Part shown: one piece after another, positions 41,550-54,112 of the stretch | How positions within the stretch are numbered: the stretch's first letter is position 1 | Layout: each line of letters starts with the position of its first letter | Assembly (NCBI RefSeq): GCF_017562075.2 | Contig: NC_054084.1 | Coordinates: forward strand, 24,490,246-24,554,245 | DNA: 64,000 bases | Direction of reading: 5' to 3' | From: Anopheles merus | Taxonomy: Eukaryota > Arthropoda > Insecta > Diptera > Culicidae | Position numbers and translations under genes: made by a program | Notes under the pieces: generated by a model | Databases searched by the model: none | The model's input: only the letters and a program-made list of their open reading frames with translations | Told to the model about the DNA's origin: nothing

Positions 41550-43260
41550 TGCGCGAGTCAAGAGTTCACAGCACTGGCCACGGTGCGGCATGGGTGCACG
41601 GTCGTATTAATTAAGTGATTACAGGGTTCCCACCGTACCCGTACCGCTCCACAACACAGGGCCTTAGTTTTTGAGCCCTTTTGAGCCACCAGAAAGGTGC
41701 GCTCACGCACCCGGGGATCGGTGAAAACGGTCTTTTTTTTTTTTGTTCGGTTCATGGGGGTGTTGGAATGCTGACATGCTTCAATCCTCTGTTACCCCAC
41801 CCCTTTAAGCCCTCTCTCGGTAGTCCCAGCCCGACCGATAGTGCGCAAAATTTGAACTCACAAACCTGTGTGCTTGTGTTACGCAAACCAATCACTTGAA
41901 CAGCGAAGAGTTGTTGAGCGTTGCACCGGACGGGCGGGTGGCGGTGGCGATGGTGGCTGGCTGTGGGCTGTGAATTTCATGCCGCACCAGAAAAGCCGCA
42001 AAACCCTGCTAAATAAGTGTTGAGAATCGGTGATTTTAGCGGCAGCCCCGCAGGCGGCAAACCATGCCCTGTACACCACAAGGGACGCGTGGTTATCCGG
42101 CGTGGCTGTGTGTCGGTCACCACCGACCGGGGCTCTCTCTCTGGATCCGGGGTGTGAATTGAAATCTTGCGATCGAAGTGTGGCGGGTTGTGGGGCTGCT
42201 TAGCCGTCCAACTGCCACAGCAAGTCACGCGTGCGTGGGATAATTGGGTTAATTGAGCTTTACGCGTCCCTCGTGCGCCTTGTGTGATACGCTCTCAGGT
42301 GTGGTATGGGGTTTGTCGGGCTCCAATCGCTACTGCAATGCAGGCTTGGCTGCCAGTTGGAACGGAAGTACGCGGCAGACCGCAAAACCAGTGTGCACAA
42401 TACCTATTTGCAATCGCTGCCCGCGTGTGAAGGACACGGCTGCGTGTTTGGCGGGGTATCCGTCGTCCACCCCGATCGAATCCGATGGAGGCTGAGGCCT
42501 ACTGACGACCCGGTTTAAATGCAGTTACGGGCCCTCGGTGGAAACAATATATTTATCCATGCCCTCTGGGCCCACCTTTCTGTGGTGCCTTTTTTTTTGT
42601 TAAAGTCTTTCTTCTGTACTGGCGGAGGCTGCGCTTGAACGAACGCCCAGCACGCATGCGTTCGGCTCTGTTCCAAAAATTGGCTAAGGTCTATTAAACG
42701 CTTGATTGGGGGAACACGAGGAACAAATGAACCGAATCAACGCGTCACGAATTTTCTAAACTCCTTCTTTTGCTAATCCAACCTTGCCGAATCCGAAATC
42801 CCGCCAGCCCGCGTGTTTCTGCACATTCCACCGATGTCTGTCTTCAAACGCGTGCCCCTAGCATATGGCCGAAGATTCCTTCTCGTGACCGGTGCAGCGA
42901 GTGCTGAAACAACAGCAGCAGCAACCAAAAAAAAAAGTAGCTACGATTGCTTGTGCTCCTCCTAGCTGGCTAGCTTTCTATTCCGCCTTACGCAACACGT
43001 TCGGCAAGCCACCAACCACCACCGCGGCACACCCGCGGCTTGCGTGCTCTGCTTCTGCCGGACCTCTCCAACCCCGGCCAGGCGAAGGGTTTCAGCAGTT
43101 GACAAACGAAGAAGTCAAACAAGTTGCTTACTCTGGCGATCGTGTTGATCGTTGCGTTGCGATCGCTTCGGCCATCTCTTGCCCCTGCTGCCTGCCCGTG
43201 CTTGCTTGCTACAGGTTACATTTTTATTAAACCAAACCGCGCCTGCTTGCTCGGTGCTGA

Positions 43261-43284
43261 TGCTGCTGCTGCTGCTGCTGCTGC
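43261..43284. repeat. (TGC)8 microsatellite
   Basis: Eight perfect TGC triplets (CAG/CTG class), giving Leu, Cys or Ala runs in different frames of open but unsupported frames. No coding gene is confirmed here. Confidence 0.92.
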
Positions 43285-44261
43285 CCCGTTTTGTTGCACG
43301 CGCTAAATCTAGAGTAACCCAGTTCAGCCGGCGGGAATTTGTGTGTGCGCTTTTTTCTGCTTCTTCCTCCTCCTCCGCTGACCACTGTTGGGAGGGAAGC
43401 ATAAGCATAATCGGCCAAGTCACCGTCAACAACAACTATGTATCCAGCCCCAGCTGGTTTGTTGTTTGCATTCACATTCGGCACGAACGGGCCATCGTGT
43501 TGCGCCAGAACGTCACCAAACTGTCCCGAAGTGTAACAACATTGCTTTCCCCAAGGAATCTAATGCTACAAAACAAACGGCATTAGTTTTTGCTCAGGTT
43601 CTCGCTCACCACAAGCGCTGCAGAACTGAGCGGGTTTCAAACATTCGGCATGGGACAGTTTGTCCGCGCTCCAGGTCGCGCGCTTGGCCAGGTCTGCAGC
43701 TGCCAGCTTGAATGTACTGAATTATTCATGTCATGTCATTTTGCAATCGATCGAATTTAAATAATTCATTGACTATTGACCAGCCGCTCCGGTATGGAAG
43801 TCATGCTCTCCTCTACACCTGATCTCTCCTCCGCCGGGAATTTATGAACTTATTATCATTCAAATCAAACACTATTGTCGCCAGCGCAAATCGTCACGAA
43901 ATCATGGCAAGCAATAACTTCTGGCTACAAATCCCCAAAAAAACTCGAACACTTTCAAGAACTGGGTCGTACTGAGTGGCTAACTACGCGATCAATCGAT
44001 CCAATTTGAAGCCCGTTGATGGTTTTTGCAACATATTTCTGCGGCCCATAAACACTGATGAACCCTTTTTACATCGATTAGCACTTTTGCCGCCAAACGC
44101 TCAATGTGGCGCTTTTTGGCGTTTCTGCGCAATGTCACAATAATGTTTTGAATATAATGAGTCCTGTCATTACCCAGCGTACGCGTTCTGAGACCAAAGA
44201 GGGCACCCTAATTTCACACCTGAAACGAGCAATAAATAGTCATAATTACATCGGTCGAGAT

Positions 44262-44284
44262 CGAGAGACAGAGAGAGAGAGAGG
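44262..44284. repeat. GA-rich dinucleotide tract
   Basis: Mostly GA repeats with one CA interruption. GAGA tracts can bind GAGA factor in insects, but no transcription start is visible nearby. Confidence 0.8.
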
Positions 44285-46917
44285 GTGAAAAGTCTTAGCA
44301 ACGAGTGAATTTAAATTTCGCCACAACCAACCGTCAAACGAGTTGTCAAACGAGCAAACGTACCGTGTGGCGTCATGCTTTGCTAAATGCTTTCATTCAA
44401 AAATTAATTATTTTGCTATTAGCACTGCCACCACCACACAAGCGCCGCTGACGACGAGGCCACCTTCACTAGGGTGGTAAACGGACCGCTAAATTGGTGC
44501 TTCACTAAACTCGATTTGGTTCGCTTTGTGCGCGATTGCCAATGCTACTGCCGCCAACTGCTTGACAGTACAATTTTCTGCTCACGAATTTTGTCACCCT
44601 TTTCCCCTTTGGTTGGTAACATGTATAATACACACATTAAGGTAAGAGACGAAATAACAGAACAGCGAGAAAGATTTTCCAATTGCGCACAGGCGTCCGC
44701 CGTTCGAAAGCCATCGGTTGGTCCGAAAGTGATTTACGACCAAAGATGGAAAAAGGATCGCCGTGTAATGGGACGCACCCTCACAATGGGCGCCCGGCCG
44801 GTTCGGGTGACCCGTCCGTCCCTTACGGTAGCAAACATCAAGGAGCCTTCCTTCTGCACGAGATGCGTTGATTGGATTTAATCGAATCTTTCAACTCTGC
44901 CCGACCCTCCTGGATAGTGTGTGACGCACTACGAAAAAATCAACACTGACCAGTTGACGTCCACGTAACGCATAGAGAGCGCAATTTTATCATTTTATAC
45001 GCAAACACGGTGAAGGTGGTGGCGGGACCCCGCAAGGCGCAATTCGAAAGTTCGCTCATGTTTAGGTCCGTAAATGGAAATTCGCATTAATTGACAACTA
45101 CTGGCCACCCGGGCGATTGGCGGCAAGGTGTTCTGAGGAAAAAACGAAAACTTCCCCATCCACATCACGCGGTTGTTGGTGGAACCCTCAGAGGGCAGGG
45201 AGCCGGACTTCTCTCGGGAACAATTGCGTCCCCGGTCCTGAGGGCAAAAAGGTAAACTGTGCCGCCGCACTCGTCCACGTAAGGCTGTTTGTTGTTCGGC
45301 TTGCCGCTCGGCTTGAAATTTTGCGCCAAATTAAGCCAAATGCGTCTCGATACGGTTAACTCCAAAGTAGAGCGGCTTAATAAGCGGCCCGCACATGTCA
45401 AATAGACGAGACATGCGACGAAGTGTTGGGTTGGTTGGGACCTTTTAAAATGAAGTTCAAAACGCTACCCAAACGGCCAGCAGTGCTGGAGGGAACACAA
45501 ATAATAAGTTCATGCCAGCAATGGATTATTTTCTCCCCATCTCGGGTTGGATTGATAGGATTAATCGGAAATAAATCATATGGCCTGCTGAATTTCCATA
45601 AACCCATCCGTTAAACGCCTAACCAATAATTTATTGTTCAAATAACAAAGAGGAAAATGATGCCAATATTTAAAAAGTTAGGCCATTATAATTCTATTTC
45701 AAATGTTTCAATATTTTAGGCACGCTCTCTGAGATTGTTTTGCCACATTCTGCCGTTCTTCATAGGCCAATCGTCTAAATTGGAGTTCATTTGAAAAGTT
45801 TGATTTTATTGGACTTTATTTAATGCAATTGAGTGCTTCTTGTTACATATACACCTGCCAGCAAGTACAACTACAAAGTAACAGCCGCACAAAATTTCCT
45901 TCACCTATGCTACGCTCATTTGACTGTTTGCTCGTCGTGAGTAAATGTTTCCTTCTTTTGCACCAAGAAGTCTGTTACCGTTAAGACCGTTAAGAATCCG
46001 ATTCCTGTCTTGCACATTTCGAATGTAAGCATATCGGTTTAAAATCCCAGTTTCCAATTAAGGTGGCATGTTTAATTTTGTAAATTAATTGATTAATTGG
46101 CCACAAAGTCCCGGCATGTCGGGTTGTACGATTCGAAGGGAATCGAACGTTCGCCTACAAGTAAACCCTTTCTCCAATTGGACTTTGTGCATCGAAGGAG
46201 AGTGAACAGAACCAAAAAACAATCAATGCAAAATCGAAAATCGGCTCGAACCAATCGCTTGGCAAGGCGGCACTTTCTTCCTAGCTGCGTGCAACGTGCA
46301 CTTTTGCCGCCACACCACTGTTGTGTCGCATGATAAATGGTATCAGTGGTGAGATTAATTTCCCATAATACCAACAGACAAAGTGAAAGACGTTGTTCAC
46401 CCGCACAACCCTTTTCATCCTGGAGGATGGATGAATATTTCCTTTTTTTGTTTTCATTTTTCTTCCCACTTTGCACGGTACCGTGAGCGCAAAACGTTTA
46501 TCGAGTTCAATTTTGCTAAAAAAAGAAGCTTAAAATGCTTCACCGGCACGGGAAACGGTGTACATAAACACGACACGACGACACGAATAAATCATGTTAA
46601 TTAAAGTGCGAAAAAGCGGAGAAAACGGGCAATCGGGCGCACGTTAGTAATTAAATTATTAAGATAACCGAAGACGTTCACTTTTCACTGCCGCTCGGAC
46701 GTTGGAGTGCTGGATGGAGAGCAAGCAAAGCGGAAAAATACGTTTAGCGAAAGAAATTGAACCGAAGCGGCACTCGAGGGTGACAAGTTTCTTTTTTGCG
46801 CCCATCGCGCGCGCCGCTACAATGTAGACTAGATAAAACTTTAAATTATGACCAAGCGGCGGTTACATAAAACAAGCATTGCGCGCCAAAACGGAAGAGC
46901 GTTATCGATAATTTAAA

Positions 46918-49900
46918 ATGACCATTATTTACGTTGCTTTTTTTTGCATTGCTTCTCATCCCCACAGAGAGCAGCAGCTACTGAATGTGTTCGAGGTCGT
47001 CGTGTCGACGCTTGAGGGCAAGCTGCAGCGGATAGACAACCTGGACAAGGCGGTCGAGCATCTGATGCGGCGCGTCGAATCACTCGACAGCAAGATGGCG
47101 GACAACATCCTCAAGACCGACTCCGTCATCTCCAAGCTGCGCACGCTCGACAGCAAGCTGACCATCGTGGACGATGGCCCGGACCGCCCGAACAGCCTGC
47201 GGATGGCCAAGTCGACCAACTCGCTCGACAGCCGGCTGGTGTCGCTCGACCAGAAGGTAAGCGACATCGACAGCAAGCTGAACGGCCTGAAGAGCCAGAT
47301 CGATAGCAACTTCCTGTCGGTGGACGACATCAATGCGGAGGCGAGCGAGCGCAAAACGGTCAGCATGAACGTGGCGGAAATCACCAAAGCCATGCACTCG
47401 GAGGTGATGGGCCACATCACCAAGGAGCTCGGCCAGCTGCGCTCCATCACGGAGGGCATCGACAAGAAGCTGCAGTTCCACATCAACGTGGTGTCGGAGA
47501 ATCTGGGCAAAACGCTGAACCTGCTGAACGACGTGCACGACGCGGTCGTCGATCATAACAGCAACTACAACAGCTACAACGCAACCTCGACCCTGCCCCC
47601 GTACGTGAAGTCGAGCAAGATCGACATCCTGGTCAAGCAGATCCGCCCCATCATGTCCGTGTCGGAGAAGATGGACGAGGTGTGGGACGTGGTCGTCGGC
47701 ACGAAGAGCTCGGTCGATGATCTGGTGCCCAAGTCGGACGCACTGCTGACGCAAAACCAGCGCCAGGAGCGTGCGATCGGGGAAATCCATCACGATCTGA
47801 AAACGAAAACGAACCTCATCATCAACAATCTCGATATGGTGGAGAAGCGGCTGAAGAAGCAGGAGGATGATGTGGCGGTCCTGGCCCAGCGGCCCGTACC
47901 GGCAGAGCTCCTGATGGATCCGACCATCGATCGGCTGGTGGAGTACGATCCTAACAGGTAAGGGGTGAAATGGCAGCATTGCATTTTTTTGCTACAGATG
48001 CATTAAAATCCTCCTTTCTGCTCATCTCAGATACATTGTGGAAGATTTCACTGAAGCGCTTCCAACGACGACCTACCCGTCGTCTTCGTCCTCGGCCTCC
48101 TCGTCATCGTCGTCCTCGTCTTCTTCTACCTCAACGAGCACCGCATCTAGCACGAGCACCAGCAGCACCACCCAGAGCAATGCGAACAACTCGAACAGCA
48201 GCTCAGCGACGACCGGCACTGCCAAGAATGTTTCCCGCAAGGGTGGCATCATTTTCCCCAGCGTCAAGAATAAGCCTTCGGTGCTGAACAGTACCTTCGC
48301 CACCGACAGTATCTTCCTTAAGGACATCAAGGTAAGCAATCGGAGAGGAAATTTAAATCCACATTTTCACACCGAACGGAGTGGATTGACAAATTGAATT
48401 ATTTAGAGTATGCACCAGATGTAACGATTGCACCCCGACTGAAAGACATGTGTTTCGCAGAATTTTCCTGTCCCTCTTCTTCTGCTCCAAACCACGCACG
48501 TGCTTTGCGTGCGTAGTGGCGCACTTGCGTGTGCGCCACCAGAGAGGTCGATACGGCTCTAATTTACGAGGTGTTGCATAAATTGACCGAACGCATTGAG
48601 TTTCTTGACCAGCTGGTTCAGTGTGACGCGCAACACAGATGTGGAGGTCTCCATTGCGTCTGGAGCGGCAGTTGCAGTTGAGAACCAACGCATTGCGGCA
48701 GGGGAAAAATCAAGAGAAACAGCACAAGAAAAAAAATCCTCATAACGGACCGCGCGGAAAGGAAAGAATGACGCAACACACTGAAACGGTTCGCGGTGTG
48801 TACAACGATTCCGCATCAAACACACACACACAATCTTGTTCGCAACCTAATATCTGCGATTGAGAGCCTTATACGTTTTCCCATGCTCGTACGGTGCATT
48901 TAGCCTTTAGCAGGGTCCTGTTGTGCCTGGCAATGCAATTCATCGGCCGGCCGATCGCAATTACCTTTCTCAAGGGACAGCAAAGCTTTAATAACACTTT
49001 GGCAGAACCGCATGCACCCATTCGCACCACGGTTGACAGGGCACTAAGTCACAAATGAATTGCCGACCTGGAGAGGAATTGTGCGGAGAGGAGAGGAACA
49101 AACCAGACCAGGCGGCCGATCGGAGGAGAATACCGATCGGGTGGGTTTTAGGGCCTTACGGCACGGGGCCTCATTTTATTGCACCAACTCCAAAGTGATC
49201 AACCATTTTTGATTGGTTTCTTATTTTTCTTGGCACTTTCGTAGGTTGGACGTTTGATTGCAATGAACCAAACCAATGTGCCAGGTGTAATCAGAGTGTC
49301 TTGCCAAATAGAATTTCAAGAAATATGTTTAAGCCGCATATTGCTACCCTTAGAATTGGACTTTGTGAATAATATTTCTTTGCTTCAAAAGGACCAAACA
49401 GCAATTTTAAAACCTTCTCTTATGATAGAAGAATAGGTGTTTTTATGAGTACAGACCTCTCAAGAGTAGTAGCAGCACTGAAAGGCATTACCTTCATTCG
49501 CACCGCGACAAACGATGATTAATTGGTGTTCGTTATTAAATTAATAGTTTTGGGCAAGGTGGTCACGTCGCGGCCGACGCGTTTAGGCCCTCCAAGCGTA
49601 TGGAAGCAAACAAAACGAAACGAGTAGCGCATATACGTGTGTCCACGCGTGTGGTGCCGGTAAATGATTGGCACCACCCTCGAACCACCCCCCTCCTCCT
49701 ATAGCCGATCCTGTTGAGCCATGCGATGGAGATCGATCAGCGAGGAGAGTGTTTCTCATCCGGTAGCGGCTACCGAGCAGTGCGACAGGCCATAGCCACC
49801 TTCGCTTGCTGAAAAGGGGAGGCCACGGCTCAAGACTGGTTCAATTTTTGCAAACATATTTTTTCGCAAGCGCGCGCAAAGGGTGCGGCCCAAGAGCGAA

Positions 49901-52900
49901 GACTTAACCTCTCTGCTGCCCACGGCACGGGCTAGGATAATCTAATCTCAACGAGCCGTAACGAATGTGCTGTGGCCTCCTGATGTAACGCCCGTTGTGC
50001 ATTTCGGTGCTTTCACTTTCACGGAGCGGAGCGGAACCTTCCCGATCGCATGTCATGGACAATGGTACTAGAGCCATTTTTTCCGGTTTCCGGTTGTAGA
50101 ACGTACCGCTGAGGCTGAGTGAGGATCGATATATTTCGTCTGAAATGAAGCTGTACAAAAAAGAAAGACGCCAAAAAGGGTCACTGCAGCAAAGAACCCA
50201 CAGCCGTAGGACAGGGGACATCAGCGCCATCAGTTTAGGGTGTTACCTGTCTTTAACAGGGGTTGTGCAACGACAATTAACTACGTGTTTCGTGTCATAT
50301 AAATTCCAAAACAGACACGTTGCCTTCCCCAATTAGCACAGCGCCTTGTTCCCGGACGGTTGGTGATGTTCGCCAGCGTGTTCGAAAAAAACACTACAAC
50401 GGCCCCCGTCAGATCAATTACGGGAGCGAGCCCGCAAAGGTGTAGAAAAGATTCCTTCGAAAACGCCTCTTTTGAATCGTATTTTGTTTTCTAACCTTTC
50501 CTCAATCGACCCCAATCTGGCCCCACGATGAAAACTAACAACAAAAAAGGGTGCTAATAAACATTTCAACCGCGTTATCACACCGTATCGCACCTTTTTG
50601 ACCGCACTCATCACCCGCTGACGGCAGGTAGGACACACGGTGCCGGTTTACTCTGTCCACAGGGCCACGGGGCCGTTTTTACTTTGCTTTTGTAGCAGTA
50701 CCTGGGGCAGTTTGGAGTTAGCTCCTTCCATCCGTGGGCGTCGGCAGCCAGCTGCGACGAAAGTGAATGTACGGGAACCGACCGGCGGACAGGCCAACAG
50801 GAAGGTGCTAAATGGATTATCGTTTCCCAACACAACACAGCGCACAAAAAAACCCCTGCCGGCTAATTGACTGCGGTGGGAAGTCAATCGGATTGACATT
50901 TAGCTCTGCCCCCATTGGATTATACTATCAGTGACGGCTAACTAGGCAAAAGTGCACACAGATTTTGCGTATTTCACTGCAGTTTGAGGGTGAGTGGCTC
51001 GAGCAAAGGATTTGCCAACATTAGCTCGAACGTTGAATTAGAGCACATTTTCATTCGCTACTGACAATTATTCCTTCAAGGAGCAGCAGCAGCATTCTTG
51101 CACGCTATTGCATGGGTGGTAATAATATAGTTCATCGACACACAACGAACGCTTTACACGGTACAGATCACACTACAGATTGACCTTTCTTTAGGTGATC
51201 TTTCCTACTGCTCTAATGCTGCACAATCTGACCACATGCTGGTGGAGTGTGTTTTGCTAACCTTACATGTGCATTACAATCTCCAATCAAATGTTACGGC
51301 ACCGTGTTGCTCTTAGTGTTGATTGCGGAAGCCCTTCTTCAAATCCGGCGCTCAAGTGCTGCGCGATTCCGCCTCCCGAACGCCGTTCGCCGTTCAGCGC
51401 CATTAACTTGCTAATAGCAACATTTCGCTCTCCCCCGAATCGTCCAAAGTCCCCTCGTTAAACGTTCCATTCATGTACGCTAATGAAGGACTTTTAATCC
51501 CGCCTAAATGAGACTACGTCGTCGGTTTGAAGCGATCAAACGAGAATCCGTCCACAGGTCAACAACTACAGACCTGGATCCACTCCAAACAGCTTCGTAG
51601 TAAAATGCTAATCCTATCATCACACCAAATCATCGTACCATCCTCCCCCAATGGATACGCGCGCTGGCGGGAAGAACCCTGCGCAAAGGTCAACAGAATA
51701 ATTAAATCGTTCGCCCCGAAACGAGAACCATTTCGGACGGAAATGTCTTTCGCACAGAACCTGGTGATGACCTATGAACAGGTTTTCTTTTTAGTGCGAG
51801 ATGAGACACACACACACACACGCAAGACCAAAAGGTTTTTGCACAAAACGTGTAGAATTCTGCCACTCTTACCATTTTACCGGATTGCCATGTTTGTCGC
51901 CATCTTCTGAGGATGGACATCGATCGTACCATCGCTCGATGGTTTGAGACATTTATCACCAAATGGCCACTATGGCAGAATCATTCCAGCGCGCACACAC
52001 ACTGTTTGTTTTTATAGTGTTGTCGTTTTTTTTTAATCCGAAGCTGGTTGTGGTTAATATTGCTGCAGGTTGTAGGAAGTTGAGCGATCTTTAGACACAT
52101 TTTTCGCTGGCAGAGCTCTGCTCTCTGAGCTTTCCTCTGCTTACGATCGAACTCTTGACATTTTGCGCCAGTTTTAAACCGTGCAGTGTGCCGGTCTGAC
52201 GCGCAACCATGTTTAATCACACTCGCACAACCGGATCAGTGGAATGGACCAATCAATGTGGGATTTTAAGAAGTTTCAAGAATGCTTTGTGTATAAACCA
52301 TAGCTAATTCCAGCACGAAACAATAAATCTAATGCGTCGTAAAGCATAACTATCACACCGTTAACAAAGCCTTGGTCGATCGTTTGATCTGTAATTATCG
52401 TTTATGAATTGATCGCGGCATTCATGCAACATGTTTCTTGCCCCGATCCCAGAGGCCAAGGCCAATAAAATCCGACCATAGCTCGTTTCGGACCGGACTA
52501 AGCAATGACCGCTCCCGATTGCACACGTCCCAGCGGAAGACCGTTTGATGGATGAGAAATGAACAAAATCGCCCACCATTATCGTCTTCACGCGGTGCAA
52601 TCCTAACGCTATTGGGATTTCGCAAACCGTTCACAGGCATTAGCGAAGAATTACGGCTGTAAAACGTGCACATCAGCCAATTCCGAGCTCGCTTACACGG
52701 GCTGTATAGGTAATTGGTACGTAATTTACGCTACAGGAGTAAAACCAATCGATAATCTTTCCGGAAACCGTCTGATCAGCATAGATATAGAATTGATAAA
52801 TGTGTTTCCATCATATTGTTGATTATCCATGATGCCCGACAGCTGGAGAGATGGTGTATTGGAGAGACGGAGCAGCTGCTTCAAGGCCGAATGAGTCGAT

Positions 52901-54012
52901 TCCGATCTGGATCCCGTAGCAAGAATAGGATCTCCAATTTTGCGTGATTATTACACAACAGATGATTTGGTCAAATTGTATAAGAGGATGGACAGAATTT
53001 CTAGATAAAATATACTTATCTATCAAACTTGTAACTAATACTATGCATTTCGCTGCTTATCTTTTCCAGGGTTATTCTTGCGTTGATCTAATGAACGCTG
53101 GCATGCGGCAATCGGGCGTCTACTACCTACAGATCCGTGGAACGACCTACTGGTTCCTGAAGGTGTTCTGCGAGCAGGAAATTGCTGACGGCGGATGGAC
53201 GGTATGGTTTCCAGATATCGATATTTTACATGAACTATCGCTTACATTGCTTCCTCCTACTCCTCGCACCAGGTAATCCAACGACGTGATGACTATGGCG
53301 ATCCACGCGAAAACTTCAACCGCGACTGGGCCGACTACAAGAACGGTTTTGGCGATCCGGCAAAGGAATTCTGGCTCGGAAATGAAAACATCTACATGCT
53401 GACGAACAACGAAGACTACTCGCTGCGAGTCGAGCTGGAAGACTTCGAAGGCAATAAGAGGTGAGCTGGTTGGCAAGTGGGAACACCCGTACGGGTGCTT
53501 CGAATGGAAGATATTACTAATAACTTCTTCACGCACGCTTCTCCTCCACTAGATACGCACAATATTCGCACTTCAAGATCCACTCGGAGCAGGACTACTA
53601 CAAACTGGAAATCGATGGCTACGAGGGCAATGCGGGCGACTCACTGAACGATCCATGGTACGGTTCGAACAACAGTCCCTTCTCGACCTACAATCGCGAC
53701 AACGATCGAAGTTCTCTGAACTGCGCCAGCATGCTGAAGGTAAGCGTGCTCATTCTATACACGGGTCGCGTCTCTTCGTGGGCCAGCCATTCTACATACG
53801 TTTTTTTTCCTTATTGCACTCCACAGGGCGGTTGGTGGTGGAAGTCATGCGGACGAGGACTGAACGGACTGTACCTGCACGATCCGCAGGATCTGACCGC
53901 CCGGCAAGGCATCGTTTGGTTCCGCTGGAGAGGCTGGGACTACACGCTCAAGAAGGCGACCATGATGATTAAGCCGAAGGGTCCGCAGCCACAGGTGGCC
54001 GGCACGACGTAA
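46918..54012 (+). CDS. Coiled-coil fibrinogen-related domain protein
   Basis: A secreted or matrix-type protein is predicted, with ligand or glycan binding through its C-terminal fibrinogen-related domain; the function is inferred from the family. Exons: 46968-47957 (perhaps from ATG 46918), 48031-48331, 53070-53201, 53273-53460, 53553-53739 and 53827-54012 (TAA). All junctions are GT-AG and phases agree. Numbered from 46969 the product has 660 residues. Residues 1-330 are a coiled coil with repeated LDSK/LDSR heptad motifs; about 347-385 is a Ser/Thr-rich linker; 431-650 is the fibrinogen domain. That domain keeps its four cysteines (GYSC, VFC, NCA, KSC), the WTVIQRR motif, the NRDND calcium-site region and GGWWW. 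It belongs with multi-exon angiopoietin/scabrous-like insect proteins rather than the single-exon immune FREPs. The exact orthologue is not certain. The N terminus is unresolved. Confidence 0.88.
46927..46967 (+). promoter_or_regulatory. Probable splice acceptor before coiled-coil exon
   Basis: A T/C-rich tract ending CCCCACAG at 46967 is a near-ideal 3' splice site, and coding-like codon choice starts right after it. If used, the exon begins at 46968 in phase 2 and the 17 codons from the ATG at 46918 are intronic. The alternative is that the ATG, in a favourable AAAATG context, is the true start and gives a short hydrophobic leader (MTIIYVAFFCIAS). The AT-rich codons of that leader favour the intron reading. 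Confidence 0.6.
48077..48205 (+). repeat. Ser/Thr-rich coding low-complexity tract
   Basis: Within exon 2 of the fibrinogen-domain gene, TCN and AGC/ACN codons encode an almost pure Ser run followed by Ser-Thr alternation and an Asn/Ser-rich segment. It forms a flexible, probably O-glycosylated hinge between the coiled coil and the globular domain. Codon mixing (TCG, TCC, TCT, TCA, AGC) shows it is not a simple recent triplet expansion. Confidence 0.85.
48332..53069 (+). other. 4.7-kb intron of fibrinogen-domain gene
   Basis: The intron runs from AAG|GTAAGC to TTTTCCAG|GG and is phase 0 on both sides, so the flanking exons join without an extra exon. It is far longer than the other four introns of the gene (73, 71, 92 and 87 bases). 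Short open frames within (for example 51527-51910) lack codon bias and domains. An ACAC repeat lies at 51806-51821. It separates the stalk-coding exons from the fibrinogen-domain exons, a natural place for regulatory sequence. Confidence 0.8.
53740..53826 (+). other. 87-base stop-free intron in fibrinogen domain
   Basis: Standard GTAAGC donor and CTCCACAG acceptor. Length is a multiple of three and the reading frame stays open across it. Removing it joins NCASMLK to GGWWWKSC, the conserved order in fibrinogen domains, so splicing is clearly the main form. Retention would insert 29 residues beside the calcium and ligand-pocket region. Confidence 0.85.
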
Positions 54013-54070
54013 TAGTGATACTTCCGTGACACGAATTGTACAAATTATTACTGTTTGTTTTCACTTGCTC

Positions 54071-54112
54071 CTCACACACACTCACTCACTCACACGCACA
54101 CAGACAGACACA
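54071..54112. repeat. CA/CTCA/CAGA compound microsatellite
   Basis: Compound simple repeat of CA, CTCA and CAGA units directly after the fibrinogen-gene stop codon, probably within its 3' UTR. Confidence 0.85.

Larger units (their letters stand above)
41550..46917. other. Non-coding stretch upstream of fibrinogen-domain gene
   Basis: No supported exon despite many short open frames (for example 43152-43586 plus). A (TGC)8 tract is at 43261-43284 and a GA tract at 44262-44284. TAATTAAT-type homeodomain-like words cluster near 46080-46100. If the downstream gene starts at the ATG at 46918, this is its promoter region. If that ATG lies inside an intron, this is intron sequence. Confidence 0.5.

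Noticed and set aside
46383..46604. Possible leader exon ending at a GTGAGC donor near 46480
   Set aside because: The ATG frame gives a Phe-rich leader but the donor is phase 1, incompatible with the phase 2 acceptor at 46968.
46956..47510. 184-codon minus-strand frame
   Set aside because: Also a shadow of the coiled-coil exon in another frame; its Ser/Leu composition mirrors the LDSK repeats.
47080..47979. 299-codon open frame on the minus strand
   Set aside because: It is antisense to the coiled-coil exon. GC-rich third positions of the plus gene remove stops on the other strand, and the translation is a His/Val/Asp-rich composition artefact.
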